Shown in pieces: positions 25,923 through 35,178 of a DNA stretch of 42,215 bases. Below the pieces are notes generated by a model that was not told where the DNA came from, did not search any database, and was given only the letters and a program-made list of their open reading frames with translations. The DNA is taken from assembly GCA_022360055.1 (NCBI GenBank), contig JAKSDO010000015.1, forward strand, positions 1-42,215, written 5' to 3'. Within the stretch, counting starts at the first letter, position 1, and each line of letters opens with the position of its first letter. Position numbers and translations under genes: made by a program. Source of the DNA: Cytophagales bacterium (GTDB lineage: Bacteria; Bacteroidota; Bacteroidia; Cytophagales; Cyclobacteriaceae).

Positions 25923-25980
25923 AAAAAACTGTCTCAAAAGTAAAGGACCCTGTCGTCCCGGTATTATGAGACAGTTTTTT
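25923..25980. terminator. Two-way terminator between convergent genes
   Basis: A perfect 14-bp stem (AAAAAACTGTCTCA, 25923-25936, and TGAGACAGTTTTTT, 25967-25980) encloses a 30-base loop. T-runs are present on both strands, so it can end the small lipoprotein transcript and the convergent phosphoglucomutase transcript. Confidence 0.88.
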
Positions 25981-26011
25981 AGTCTGAATAGCTACCGATC
26001 AACGAAACGAT

Positions 26012-27742
26012 CTATTTCAGCGAAAGCTCCTCGATGATATCATCAATTTTCTCTTTCAATGTTTTTTCAACTTTGTCAAATTTCCCGCTTTGCTCTAACG
26101 GCGCTTTCACACTGAAGTAAAACTTGATCTTGGGCTCGGTACCCGATGGGCGAGCAGATATTTTCGTGCCGTCTTTCGTCGTATATTGAAGTACATTGGA
26201 TTTCGGGAAATCAAGTTTCTCTGCTGAGCCCGTCTCCAGGTTCGTAACTTCGGAAGATTGATAATCATATACTTTTACTACGCGGGAACCATGAATGGTT
26301 TTCGGAGGATTCGCCCGCATGTTTTTCATCATCTCCCGGATCTCTTCCGCGCCGGCCCTGCCTTGTCTGGTGATGGAAAGAAGCGATTCCATGTAAAAGC
26401 CAAACTCCTTATACACTTCGGTTAGAAGATCAAAGATTCCCAACCCCTGTTCCTTGGCCCATGCGGCCATTTCGGCCAACATGGCACAGGACGCAATCGC
26501 ATCTTTGTCTCTAACAAAGTCACCGATCAGGTAACCGTAACTTTCCTCACCTCCCACAAGAAACTTTTTCATGCCTTCCAATTCTTTGATTACGGCAGCT
26601 ATGTATTTAAATCCTGTCAATGTTTCATAGGAGTCAACTCCAAACTTTTCAGCGATATCCGCAATTAAATCTGTGGTCACGATGGTTTTGATTACATATT
26701 GACCTCCATCAAGTTTTCCTTGCTCCGCCCGCACTTTCAATATATAATAGACAAGCAGGGAAGCCGCCTGATTTCCATTGATCAACTGGAATTCTCCATG
26801 ATGATTTCTCGCCCCGATGCCGACCCGGTCAGCATCGGGATCGGTGGCCATGATCAGATCGGCATCAATCTCTTTTGCTTTTTTCAATGCCAGACTCATC
26901 GCCTCCGGCTCCTCAGGGTTTGGATAGACCACTGTGGGGAAATTACCGTCCGGCGTAGCTTGCTTTTCGACCACATGTACATTTTCAAAACCAAATCGCT
27001 TTAGAATTTCCGGGACAAGCGTGATCCCGGTTCCGTGAATAGATGAGAATACGATTTTCAGATCTTTCTGCTTTTTGACAATGTCCTGAGACAGGGACAA
27101 TCCCTTTAATTCCCGGAGGTATTTTTCATCGATATCTTCCCCAATTTCTACAACCAAAGACGCATCCCGGTCAAATCTCACTTCATCAGGGTTAGCGATT
27201 TTGTTTACTTCATCAATAATATTCGCATCGTGTGGCGGAGTTACCTGCGCGCCATCGTCCCAATAAGCCTTATAGCCGTTGTACTCTTTTGGATTGTGTG
27301 AGGCCGTTAAAACCACGCCGCTCTGACATCCCAGGAGCCGGATGGCAAAAGACAGTTCCGGCGTCGGTCTCAAGGCCTTAAAGAAGTACACTTTAATTCC
27401 GTTTGCCGAAAATACGGAAGCGGTAGTTTCAGCGAAGAAATCGCTGTTGTTTCGGCTGTCGTGGGCGATGGCTACACAAACCTCCCGGTCCGGAAAAGCC
27501 TTAAGCAGGTAATTGCTTAATCCCTGTGTGGCTTTTCCAACCGTATACTTATTCATTCGATTTGATCCGACGCCCATAATGCCGCGCAACCCTCCTGTGC
27601 CAAATTCAAGATCTTTGTAAAAAGAATCCACCAATTCGGTTTGATCATCGGCATCCAGCATTTCACGGATCCTGTCCTTGGATTCCTGATCAATATTGCT
27701 ATTTAGCCATTCTTCGGCTTTGGTTCTTACTTCATTGTCCAT
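26012..27742 (-). CDS. Phosphoglucomutase/phosphomannomutase family (phospho-sugar mutase)
   Basis: This 576-residue cytoplasmic alpha-D-phosphohexomutase has the phosphoserine loop TASHNP with Ser148, the metal loop DPDADRVG near residue 305, the sugar-binding GGEESYG near 400, and the phosphate-binding RPSGTEPKIKFY near the C terminus. The N terminus FGTGGLRGIMGVGSNRMN is typical of the long Bacteroidota/PGM2-like group. It interconverts hexose 1- and 6-phosphates, linking glycolysis to nucleotide-sugar and polysaccharide synthesis. It is transcribed alone, divergent from the acidic unknown gene. Confidence 0.95.
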   Translation of the reverse strand: MDNEVRTKAEEWLNSNIDQESKDRIREMLDADDQTELVDSFYKDLEFGTGGLRGIMGVGSNRMNKYTVGKATQGLSNYLLKAFPDREVCVAIAHDSRNNSDFFAETTASVFSANGIKVYFFKALRPTPELSFAIRLLGCQSGVVLTASHNPKEYNGYKAYWDDGAQVTPPHDANIIDEVNKIANPDEVRFDRDASLVVEIGEDIDEKYLRELKGLSLSQDIVKKQKDLKIVFSSIHGTGITLVPEILKRFGFENVHVVEKQATPDGNFPTVVYPNPEEPEAMSLALKKAKEIDADLIMATDPDADRVGIGARNHHGEFQLINGNQAASLLVYYILKVRAEQGKLDGGQYVIKTIVTTDLIADIAEKFGVDSYETLTGFKYIAAVIKELEGMKKFLVGGEESYGYLIGDFVRDKDAIASCAMLAEMAAWAKEQGLGIFDLLTEVYKEFGFYMESLLSITRQGRAGAEEIREMMKNMRANPPKTIHGSRVVKVYDYQSSEVTNLETGSAEKLDFPKSNVLQYTTKDGTKISARPSGTEPKIKFYFSVKAPLEQSGKFDKVEKTLKEKIDDIIEELSLK

Positions 27743-27862
27743 ATGAGATAAAGTTATTGGTTTTAAGGTGCTAAAATAATGTATTGAACCCTGATTTTTA
27801 AAAATATTTTTTTGGATTATTTAAAAGCAAACAACGGGTAGAAATCATAAAGAAAATTTGCA

Positions 27863-28327
27863 TTGGAAAGAGAGATTTTGAAGTTTTACGTCTCAAAATA
27901 TGAACACATGGACATAAAAAGACTAAATGAAGACCTTTGCAAATTAGTCAGCCGAAGAAATCTGTTGGCTGCCATTGATTATAACGATGAAGCCTATGAC
28001 GAGGTAGAGCAGGATCTGCATGATTTTGAAGATGATTTTTTGGACGAATACAACGATTACCTGGAGGATGTATTCAAATCGGTTCATGAAAAGTATTGTC
28101 CTGATAACGATGTTTTGTTGCCCATCGCCTACATTGCCAAAAAATACATCGAAAAGACCGACGAAGGCGGTAACGTGTCCTATGGAGTCGGGCCGAATGA
28201 AGGGGTGCTTGTAGAAACCGATGAGTATCCAAAGAGTGATGTCCGATTAATTTTAGTGCCGTCCCCAACCAGGATTGTAATGACGGTCGATAACGCCAAT
28301 CCTGAAATTGTTTGGGAAGCGGGCTAA
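27863..28327 (+). CDS. Acidic protein of unknown function (154 residues)
   Basis: It starts at a TTG (27863); a later ATG at 27908 would drop 15 residues of regular helical sequence. The protein is strongly acidic in the middle (DEAYDEVEQDLHDFEDDFLD, then EYNDYLEDVF) and looks helical, followed by a small mixed domain (VLLPIAYIAKKYI, GVGPNEGVLVETDEYPKSD, RLILVPSPTRIVM). There is no signal peptide and no membrane helix. I do not recognise the family and the flanking genes (phosphoglucomutase, trpS) give no hint. The consistent helical periodicity and normal codon use argue that it is real. Confidence 0.8.
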   Translation: MEREILKFYVSKYEHMDIKRLNEDLCKLVSRRNLLAAIDYNDEAYDEVEQDLHDFEDDFLDEYNDYLEDVFKSVHEKYCPDNDVLLPIAYIAKKYIEKTDEGGNVSYGVGPNEGVLVETDEYPKSDVRLILVPSPTRIVMTVDNANPEIVWEAG

Positions 28328-28726
28328 TTGCCGGTGTACCGGGTTGATTCTGGCGCATTCCTTGTGAGATGATATGAACCTTCTGTAATTATCATAGACG
28401 ATGTATCATTTCCAGGTGATTCCCTAAGCACCAATAATTACGGAATAAAGTCCGCGGACATACCTGCTGTGTGCGTTGTTTTTTTGTATGCCCGGATGAT
28501 TCAAATGGGTGATGTTTGCTCCCGGAGGTACAAAAGCTAACCCTACTTCCCGGATCCCAGGACGTCAGGAAGAGTAGGATCCACCGGTATTTCTGTGGGA
28601 TTTGAAAAATCAGGTATAACTATTTTTTCCAGTATTAAATAAAAAAGTGTATTTCGAACTTGTGAGAAATCTGGTTAATCGACACCGGATCGCCACCAGG
28701 TTTTTACCGGCAACCGGCGCCCGCTC
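28328..28726. other. Intergenic region with an imperfect hairpin and a repeat copy
   Basis: This 399-base stretch lies between convergent genes. It contains CCTACTTCC near 28540 pairing imperfectly with GGAAGAGTAGG near 28570 (possible transcript-end structure) and the REP-like repeat copy 2 (28642-28695). No gene is seen. Confidence 0.55.
28642..28695 (+). repeat. REP-like palindromic intergenic repeat, copy 2
   Basis: This is the reverse complement of 5566-5622 with small gaps: AAAAAGT, ATTTCGAAC, GTGAGAAATCTGG, and ACACCGGATCGCCA are shared in order. The left arm of the 11-bp inverted repeat is kept, while the right arm is degraded (CCAGGTTTTT). It lies about 30 bases past the trpS stop. 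Confidence 0.75.
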
Positions 28727-29695
28727 CTAAAAACCGATCTTCTCCTTAACCCTGGCTAAAACTTTAAGCCCGATCTCTCTGGCTTTGGCTTCTCCTTTTT
28801 CCAGCTTTTTAATAAGTTCCGGGGTATTTTCCATGTAATAATCAAATGTCTCCCGTTCCTGCTCCATTTGACCGATGATCAGCTCAAAAAGCGCCTGCTT
28901 GGCATCACCGTAACCGTAATTTCCACCTTCATAGTTTGTCCGCATTTCAGTTATTTGTTCGTCGTTTGCCAGCAATTTATAAAGCGCAAACACATTGCAG
29001 GTATCCGGATTTTTGGGCTTTTCCAATGGAGTGCTGTCGGTAACGATCGACATAACCTTCTTTCTCAATTGCTTTTGAGGCTGAAATACATCAATGGTGT
29101 TGTTATAGGATTTACTCATTTTATTGCCATCCGTACCGGGAATGGTCATGACGGTTTTGTCAATTTTTGCTTCAGGAATTACAAATGTTTCTCCGTATCT
29201 GTTATTAAAAGTACTTGCAATATCCCGGGTAATTTCGAGGTGTTGCTGCTGATCTTTTCCTACGGGGACATAATTGGCATCGTACATTAGAATGTCGGCG
29301 GCCATCAAAACCGGATAAGTAAATAAGCCGCCGTTGACATCCGAAAGACGATCGGATTTGTCCTTAAAGCTGTGCGCATTTGCCAGCATCGGATAGGGGG
29401 TATAACAGTTTAAATACCAGGTAAGCTCACAGACTTCGGGAATTTGTGATTGCCTGTAAAATATGTTTTTATCGGTATCAAATCCAAAAGCCAGCCATGC
29501 AGCAGCACTGGCTAACGTATTTTCCCGACGCTCCTTATCATCCTTAATCGTTGTAAGCGAATGAAGATCTGCAATGAAGAACAGGGCTTCATTTTCAGGA
29601 TCTTTGGATAATTCAATTCCCGGTTTTATCGCTCCGAGGATGTTTCCAAGATGAGGTCTTCCCGTACTTTGTATTCCCGTCAGTATTCTAGCCAT
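28727..29695 (-). CDS. trpS: Tryptophanyl-tRNA synthetase
   Basis: This 322-residue class I synthetase, a homodimer, charges tRNA-Trp in the cytoplasm. The HIGH-like motif is PHLGN (14-18) in GIQSTGRPHLGNILGAIKP, and the KMSKS motif is intact in GNKMSKSYNNTIDVF. The Trp-binding region has the usual YPVLMAADILMYDANYVPVG and KDQQQHLEITRD. The length is normal for the bacterial enzyme. It is transcribed alone. No leader peptide or T-box is visible in the short upstream gap to the divergent DUF1573 gene. Confidence 0.97.
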   Translation of the reverse strand: MARILTGIQSTGRPHLGNILGAIKPGIELSKDPENEALFFIADLHSLTTIKDDKERRENTLASAAAWLAFGFDTDKNIFYRQSQIPEVCELTWYLNCYTPYPMLANAHSFKDKSDRLSDVNGGLFTYPVLMAADILMYDANYVPVGKDQQQHLEITRDIASTFNNRYGETFVIPEAKIDKTVMTIPGTDGNKMSKSYNNTIDVFQPQKQLRKKVMSIVTDSTPLEKPKNPDTCNVFALYKLLANDEQITEMRTNYEGGNYGYGDAKQALFELIIGQMEQERETFDYYMENTPELIKKLEKGEAKAREIGLKVLARVKEKIGF

Positions 29696-29781
29696 GTAGA
29701 TAAAATTTGCGCAAATTAAACAAACAAATTACAAAGTGACTAAAAAAACATAGGCTAGTTCATTTTTGAGTGTTTAAACTT

Positions 29782-29789
29782 TATTTTTG
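29782..29789 (+). promoter_or_regulatory. Putative -7 element for the DUF1573 gene
   Basis: TATTTTTG matches TAnnTTTG fully, 48 bases before the ATG at 29837. The nearest TTG upstream is only 13 bases away, not the usual 19-23. Confidence 0.3.
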
Positions 29790-29836
29790 CAGGTAAAGCG
29801 GGTTGATCACGTTCTTAAACTAAAAATTACTATTTC

Positions 29837-30922
29837 ATGAAATCCGGCGTATTCTTATCATTAGCATTTTTATTTGTATTCGAGAGTCTTCTTGCGCAAA
29901 AAGCCAAATTTGATTTTGAAGAGGAAACCTTTGATTTTGGAAGTATTAAAGAAGAAAACGGGTCGGTTTCGCATAAATTTGTTTTTTCCAATGTCGGGGA
30001 CACTCCGCTCATCATTCAGGGTGTGCGGGCCTCCTGCGGATGTACGACACCCGCCTGGACCAAAGAACCGGTTCCTCCGGGAGAGCAAGGGTTTATAACA
30101 GCAAAGTATAACCCAAAGAACCGGCCGGGATCATTCAGGAAATCACTGACTGTGACGTCTAATGCTGATCCTGCATCTAAGGTGATCTATATCAAAGGGA
30201 TGGTCGAGACGAGACCAAGGACTGCCGCAGATATGTACAGGTATAAGATCGGCGATCTCAGGTTTAGATACCAGTCTATGAATATGGGAAAAGTGACCAC
30301 CGAGAAACCTTTCACCAGGTCATTTGATGTTTATAATGATAGTGAAAATGAGGTCGCGTTCAAAGATCAGGTGTATAAGCCGGAGCATATTTCGATAAGT
30401 TTTCAACCAAACGTGTTGGCCCCGAAAACAAAGGGAAAGCTTGTCGTTACCTACAACGGGGAAATGAAAAATGATTTTGGATATGTCTCTGACGCTGTAA
30501 AGATCTATACGGATGAAGAAAAGGAAGCCGAGAAATCATTAAGGGTAATAGCCACCATCGAGGAGTATTTCCCTCCTATGACTCAGGAACAATTGGCGCA
30601 GGCTCCAAGAATGAAGTTTGAGGAGATGGTGCATGATTTTGGCAGTATGAAGAAGAATGCCACGGTCCATACGAAATTTACGTTTACAAATACAGGGAAA
30701 TCTCCTCTGAACATAAGAGCTGTGAAACCTAATTGCGGTTGCACCGTGTCAAAATTGGATAAATATGATTTTGCGCCCGGTGAATCAGGATCAATTGAGG
30801 TGGAATTCAATTCGACCGGCAGAAGAGGGAATCAACAAAAATCCATTGTCATTTTTTCCAACGATCCCTCGGCACCAACTCAGCGGCTTATCATTAAGGC
30901 CAAGGTGGCGAACTTGAGCTAG
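29837..30922 (+). CDS. Secreted protein with two DUF1573 domains
   Basis: This 361-residue protein has a signal peptide (MKSGVFLSLAFLFVFESLLA). DUF1573 domain 1 spans about residues 25-120 (FDFGSIKEENGSVSHKF, ASCGCTTPAW) and domain 2 about 255-355 (HDFGSMKKNATVHTKF, PNCGCTVSKL). A middle Ig-like stretch may be a third, degenerate copy. DUF1573 is an ASPM/SPD-2/Hydin-like Ig fold common in Bacteroidota envelope proteins. Its exact role is unknown; adhesion to or scaffolding of other envelope proteins is a guess. The paired CGCT motif in each domain may form a disulfide. It is transcribed alone, divergent from trpS. Confidence 0.9.
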   Translation: MKSGVFLSLAFLFVFESLLAQKAKFDFEEETFDFGSIKEENGSVSHKFVFSNVGDTPLIIQGVRASCGCTTPAWTKEPVPPGEQGFITAKYNPKNRPGSFRKSLTVTSNADPASKVIYIKGMVETRPRTAADMYRYKIGDLRFRYQSMNMGKVTTEKPFTRSFDVYNDSENEVAFKDQVYKPEHISISFQPNVLAPKTKGKLVVTYNGEMKNDFGYVSDAVKIYTDEEKEAEKSLRVIATIEEYFPPMTQEQLAQAPRMKFEEMVHDFGSMKKNATVHTKFTFTNTGKSPLNIRAVKPNCGCTVSKLDKYDFAPGESGSIEVEFNSTGRRGNQQKSIVIFSNDPSAPTQRLIIKAKVANLS

Positions 30923-31076
30923 AGCACCTGGTTTAAAGATTCGTATGACCTCTTCTGAGGTCCCGGTAACTTACCGCCAGATGTTGTGAATATTAGATGA
31001 AGATCGAATTCCAACATTGTCCCCGGCCTTTCTCTGCATGTCAACGGGCCATGGAATTTCTACCGGTAGGGAATTA

Positions 31077-31238
31077 TTACTTCGAAACAATCAATAACAT
31101 TCCGAAACCGAGAACGGACATCCAGTATTTATAAGGGTCTAAAAAACTGATGTTTAATACATCCATTTCCAGCAGGACAGATACCAGCACAATAAGAATG
31201 GCGAAAAACTTGACTAAAAATCTATTACGTCTGCTCAT
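31077..31238 (-). CDS. Small membrane protein (53 residues)
   Basis: The ATG at 31238 is preferred to the upstream in-frame start at 31283, because MSRRNRFLVKFFAILIVLVS is a natural positively charged start of a membrane protein. Two hydrophobic helices (about residues 8-25 and 34-51) are joined by a short loop LNISFLDPYK. The positive-inside pattern suggests the N terminus is in the cytoplasm. I recall similar short proteins in Cytophagales genomes but know no function. It stands alone between the DUF1573 and Sua5-type genes. Confidence 0.72.
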   Translation of the reverse strand: MSRRNRFLVKFFAILIVLVSVLLEMDVLNISFLDPYKYWMSVLGFGMLLIVSK

Positions 31239-31535
31239 CTTTAAACGGTTTTTGATTTGAACAAATGTAATTCGAAAAATCATTAATCCTTCATCAAATT
31301 GGGTGATAATCGCAACATATCTTACTTGGCCGTCTAATGGTCGCTTTTTCCTGAAAAAGAAACGAATTCAAATGAACGTTTAATGGGATTAACCCGGTTT
31401 TGAGATATTGAAATATCTATTTGGGGAGGCGATCGCAGTCAACATACTCAACAATCCATATAAATTCCTGATATCTATCATCTAATAATAAGTAATTAAA
31501 TTTTACTTTCGCGGAAGTTTTAACCGACGAGTGAA

Positions 31536-32498
31536 TTGGCACGCATAGGATCTGATATCAAACATGTAATAGAATTGCTAAATCGGAATCAACTGGTAGG
31601 CATACCTACGGAGACGGTTTACGGATTGGCCGGAAATGCCTTCAACGCCAATGCTGTCGCAAAAATATTTGAAGTGAAGGATCGTCCTTCTTTTGATCCA
31701 TTGATTGTACACGCTCCGGATCTCAATAGAGTTGGTGAATTTGTTGAAGAGATCCCTGAAAAAGCCAGGGAGTTGGCCAGGAGCTTCTGGCCTGGCCCTT
31801 TGACACTTATTTTTAAAAAGAAACAAATTATTCCGGACCTGGTCACTTCCGGACTTCAAACAGTAGCTGTCCGGATACCCAATCATCCGTTTACACTGAA
31901 AGTGCTGGAAAGTATCGATTTTCCATTGGCAGCTCCAAGTGCAAATCCCTTTGGATATGTAAGTCCAACAAAGGCCGAACATGTTGATAAACAACTGGGA
32001 GATAAAATTCCCTACGTACTGGATGGAGGAGATTGTAGTGTGGGGATCGAGTCAACAATCGTTAGTTTTGAGGAGGGTGATACGACAATCCTTAGAATCG
32101 GCGGTTGTAAAATAGAAAGTATAGAGAAAATAGTCGGCAAAGTAAAAATCAAGCCCTACTCCAATTCCAATCCGATGGCTCCCGGTATGATGGATAGCCA
32201 TTATTCACCGTTGACGCCATTCGAAGTGGGTAATTTAAATGTTTTGATCGAGAAATATAAAGGCAAAAACATTGGAATATTATCTTTTGATAAATACTAT
32301 GAATATGTCGAAAAATCTCATCATTTTGTGCTTTCGGAAAAAAGCGATCTGAGCGAAGCCGCGACCAGGCTTTTTACTGGTTTAAGGCATTTGGATAACT
32401 TAAATTTGCAGCTCATTGTAAGTGAGTACGTGCCGGATGAAGGACTGGGCAGAGCGATTAATGACCGGCTAAAACGAGCGGAAGCAAAACGAAATTGA
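31536..32498 (+). CDS. L-threonylcarbamoyladenylate synthase (Sua5/YrdC type)
   Basis: This 320-residue protein begins at a TTG (31536), the only start that keeps the conserved N terminus. The YrdC domain (about residues 5-195) has IPTETVYGLAGNAFN, KDRPSFDPLIVH and LAAPSANPFGYVSPT. A C-terminal Sua5 domain begins near residue 220 after the linker SNPMAPGMMDSHYSPLTP, which is the hallmark of the two-domain Sua5 form. It makes threonylcarbamoyl-AMP from threonine, bicarbonate and ATP for the t6A37 modification of tRNAs reading ANN codons. It is followed 28 bases later by pgk, so the two are likely co-transcribed. Confidence 0.94.
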   Translation: MARIGSDIKHVIELLNRNQLVGIPTETVYGLAGNAFNANAVAKIFEVKDRPSFDPLIVHAPDLNRVGEFVEEIPEKARELARSFWPGPLTLIFKKKQIIPDLVTSGLQTVAVRIPNHPFTLKVLESIDFPLAAPSANPFGYVSPTKAEHVDKQLGDKIPYVLDGGDCSVGIESTIVSFEEGDTTILRIGGCKIESIEKIVGKVKIKPYSNSNPMAPGMMDSHYSPLTPFEVGNLNVLIEKYKGKNIGILSFDKYYEYVEKSHHFVLSEKSDLSEAATRLFTGLRHLDNLNLQLIVSEYVPDEGLGRAINDRLKRAEAKRN

Positions 32499-32526
32499 AT
32501 AATTTTTAGTCCAAACAATATATATC

Positions 32527-33714
32527 ATGAAAACAGTTGATAATTATAATTTTTCAGGGAAGCGAGCCCTGATCCGGGTGGATTTTAATGTCCCTCTAAA
32601 TGAGAAATTTGAAATCACCGACGACAACAGGTTAAAAGCTGCCATGCCTACCATCAAAAAGATATTGGCAGATGGTGGTTCTGTCGTATTGATGTCGCAT
32701 TTGGGCCGGCCGAAGCAGGGTCCTGAAGATAAATTTTCGCTGAGACACGTGGTTCCTTATCTAACTGAAAAGTTGAAAATTGATGTCCAGTTTGCCGGTG
32801 ATTGCATTGGCGAGGAAGCTGCCGAAAAATCGGCGGCATTGAAACCGGGGGATGTGCTGGTTTTGGAAAACCTCCGATTCTATAAAGAGGAGACCAAGGG
32901 CGATGTGGATTTTGCCAGGAAGCTTTCAGTGCATGGCGATGTATGGGTAAATGATGCCTTTGGAACTGCCCACAGAGCGCATGCTTCTACGGCTGTTATT
33001 GCTCGGTTTTTTGAAGATAAAGTCTGCGGTTACGTGATTGAGGCGGAGTTGGTAAATGCCGAGAAAGTATTGAAGTCCGGAGAAAGGCCATTGACTGCGA
33101 TCATGGGAGGGGCAAAGATTAGCGATAAGATTTTGATCATCGAAAACCTGATGGATAAAGTGGATAACCTGATTATTGGAGGCGGAATGGCGTTTACGTT
33201 CTTTAGGGCTCAGGGAGGAAATATTGGCAAGTCGCTGTGTCAGGAAGAAAACCTGGATCTGGCATTGAAACTCATGGAAAAGGCCAAAGCAAAGGGCGTT
33301 AATTTGCTGATGCCCGCCGACACCCTGGCTGCAGATTCTTTTGATAATAATGCTCAGACAGAAGTGGCGGACACTATGAATATCCGGGATGATTATCAGG
33401 GCTTGGACATCGGGCCCAAATCAATTGAATCTTTCAGGGAAGTAATCGTAAAGTCGAAAACAATTCTCTGGAACGGCCCGATGGGCGTGTTCGAATTTGA
33501 GAATTTTGCAGGAGGGACCAATGCTATTGCCGCTGCCGTTGTGGAAGCTACGAAGGAGGGGGCATTTTCATTGATCGGTGGCGGTGACTCTGCTGCTGCG
33601 GTAAACATTCTTGGTTATGGCGATCAGGTGAGTTATATATCGACCGGTGGCGGAGCTTTGTTGGAATACATGGAAGGAAAAGTCTTGCCCGGGGTTGCGG
33701 CCCTGGAAGAGTAG
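32527..33714 (+). CDS. pgk: Phosphoglycerate kinase
   Basis: This 395-residue monomeric glycolytic enzyme makes ATP from 1,3-bisphosphoglycerate. The start is [20 protein letters not shown]. Substrate-binding residues lie in [19 protein letters not shown] and [18 protein letters not shown]. The nucleotide site has [17 protein letters not shown] and GGGDSAAAV. All motifs are intact and the length is normal. It follows the Sua5-type gene by 28 bases and ends at a clear terminator. Its stop codon is TAG. Confidence 0.98.
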   Translation: MKTVDNYNFSGKRALIRVDFNVPLNEKFEITDDNRLKAAMPTIKKILADGGSVVLMSHLGRPKQGPEDKFSLRHVVPYLTEKLKIDVQFAGDCIGEEAAEKSAALKPGDVLVLENLRFYKEETKGDVDFARKLSVHGDVWVNDAFGTAHRAHASTAVIARFFEDKVCGYVIEAELVNAEKVLKSGERPLTAIMGGAKISDKILIIENLMDKVDNLIIGGGMAFTFFRAQGGNIGKSLCQEENLDLALKLMEKAKAKGVNLLMPADTLAADSFDNNAQTEVADTMNIRDDYQGLDIGPKSIESFREVIVKSKTILWNGPMGVFEFENFAGGTNAIAAAVVEATKEGAFSLIGGGDSAAAVNILGYGDQVSYISTGGGALLEYMEGKVLPGVAALEE

Positions 33715-34087
33715 TTTTAACTTTTCCCAAAAAAAATCAGGCCCTGCTTTCATATGAATTCAGGGCTTTTTTACAAAAAGCCCAAATTCATACGGCTACT
33801 TTTTATCTCAAAAAACTATTCGATCGGATCCTTTCAATGGAAAGGGGAGGCCCACGTCCGGACTATTCATATGTTTCAATTCATTTGTGGTCGATAAACA
33901 AGTGGTCTGCGGGCGTTGTCTGCCTTTTAAAGGTCAATCGATCCGTAGGCAACCATCAACTGCTGCCCATCCTTGAGTGTTTAAAGTCAGTGTCTTACAA
34001 GTATGGTCTTCGAACTTCGGGGATTGAGTAACAAATCATAGCGGTTAAGAGCATCTCCAGGTTTGTAATCTGGAGCGCCGGCCCGTC
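33715..34087. other. Intergenic region after pgk
   Basis: This 373-base stretch between convergent genes contains the pgk terminator and a short perfect hairpin CCTTTC-aatg-GAAAGG (33831-33846) of unknown meaning. No gene is seen; a 64-codon frame near 33837 starts inside that hairpin and has no protein-like pattern. Confidence 0.5.
33741..33772 (+). terminator. Rho-independent terminator after pgk
   Basis: GCCCTG (33741-33746) pairs with CAGGGC (33761-33766) across a 14-base loop, which itself contains TTCATATGAA. Six T follow. Confidence 0.82.
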
Positions 34088-35080
34088 TTAATCCATGGGC
34101 ATGATACCTGCAATTTTCAGGTCAATAGCATAAATTCCGGTGCGGCAAGTCATAAAGAGTGTTTTCCCATCGCTACCACCCCATCCGATGTTGGAAGGTT
34201 GCTGTGGGGGGCTTATGGTTCCGAGGTGTTCGCCTTTTGAGCTGATTACCAATACACCACCCGGGCCGGTAAAATAGCAATTCCCATTTTTATCGACTTT
34301 TATGCCATCCGGACTTCCTTTTGCTCCAAGGGCGGAGGCATCAAAAAACAGCAATTTATCAGATACATTACCTTCTTCATCGACAGCATATTTAAAGTAT
34401 TGTTTTTTTTCTCCATTTGTCTCAGCAACATAAAGCCACTTTTCATCCGGCGACAGCGCTATGCCGTTTGGCAACATCAGTTCTCGGTCGATCAATTCCA
34501 GGCTTCCATTTCTCAGACGATATACGCCCTGGAAGTCGAGCTCTTTAGCCGGATCATCAATGTTTTTTGGAAGCCCCCAGGGAGGATCGGTAAAGAAGAT
34601 GATCCCGTTCGACATCACGACTGCATCGTTTGGACTGTTTAATCTTTTTCCTCCAAACTGTCTGGCAACAGGGACAAGGTTCCCGGCTCTGTCAAATTTT
34701 ACTACTTGTCTGGCGCCGTGTTGACAAATAATCAGATTTCCGCTTTTATCAAATGTCAGCCCGTTAGACCCCGGGCCGCTGGCCACAATGCCGGTTCCTG
34801 CAAACCCGCTGTTTTCCATGAACATCGAGACGGCCTTACCCGGTTCGTATTTCATAATTTTATTCGCAGGGATATCACTGAATAGCAAGTATCCATCCTT
34901 ATGCCATACCGGGCCTTCTGTAAATTTAAACCCGTCTGCTACCTTTTGAATTCTGCTGCCTTTGGAAGCAATCCTTGACATGCCGTTTTTCAAAAAAACG
35001 ACTTTTCCGTTTTCTTGCGCATTTGTATGAATACATATAAAAGGTAGATAAATAATTAAAAAAAAATGTCTCAATTTCAT
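34088..35080 (-). CDS. Secreted SMP-30/gluconolactonase family protein
   Basis: This 330-residue protein has a signal peptide (MKLRHFFLIIYLPFICIHTNA). The six-bladed propeller pattern of the family is clear: KFTEGPVWHKDGYLLFSDIP (metal-ligand Glu in EGPVW), GSNGLTFDKSGNLIICQHG, SPNDAVVMSNGIIFFTDPPW and GSPDGIKVDKNGNCYFTGPG. The Glu, Asn and Asp ligands of the metal site appear to be present. Family members hydrolyse sugar lactones such as gluconolactone. It follows the DUF6807 gene but a terminator separates them. It may handle the lactone products of periplasmic sugar oxidation, such as those a quinoprotein glucose dehydrogenase makes; that link is inference. Confidence 0.9.
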   Translation of the reverse strand: MKLRHFFLIIYLPFICIHTNAQENGKVVFLKNGMSRIASKGSRIQKVADGFKFTEGPVWHKDGYLLFSDIPANKIMKYEPGKAVSMFMENSGFAGTGIVASGPGSNGLTFDKSGNLIICQHGARQVVKFDRAGNLVPVARQFGGKRLNSPNDAVVMSNGIIFFTDPPWGLPKNIDDPAKELDFQGVYRLRNGSLELIDRELMLPNGIALSPDEKWLYVAETNGEKKQYFKYAVDEEGNVSDKLLFFDASALGAKGSPDGIKVDKNGNCYFTGPGGVLVISSKGEHLGTISPPQQPSNIGWGGSDGKTLFMTCRTGIYAIDLKIAGIMPMD

Positions 35081-35123
35081 CTATGAGTAGCCGTATTCAC
35101 ATTTTTTGTTTAAAAATGCAAAT

Positions 35124-35156
35124 AAAAAAAGGGAACTGAAAAAGTAAACAGTTCCC
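35124..35156 (-). terminator. Rho-independent terminator after the DUF6807 gene
   Basis: On the minus strand GGGAACTG / CAGTTCCC (arms 35149-35156 and 35131-35138) forms an 8-bp stem with a 10-base loop and is followed by seven T. It separates the DUF6807 gene from the gluconolactonase-like gene. Confidence 0.9.
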
Positions 35157-35178
35157 CTTGAAAAATACATTTTATATC

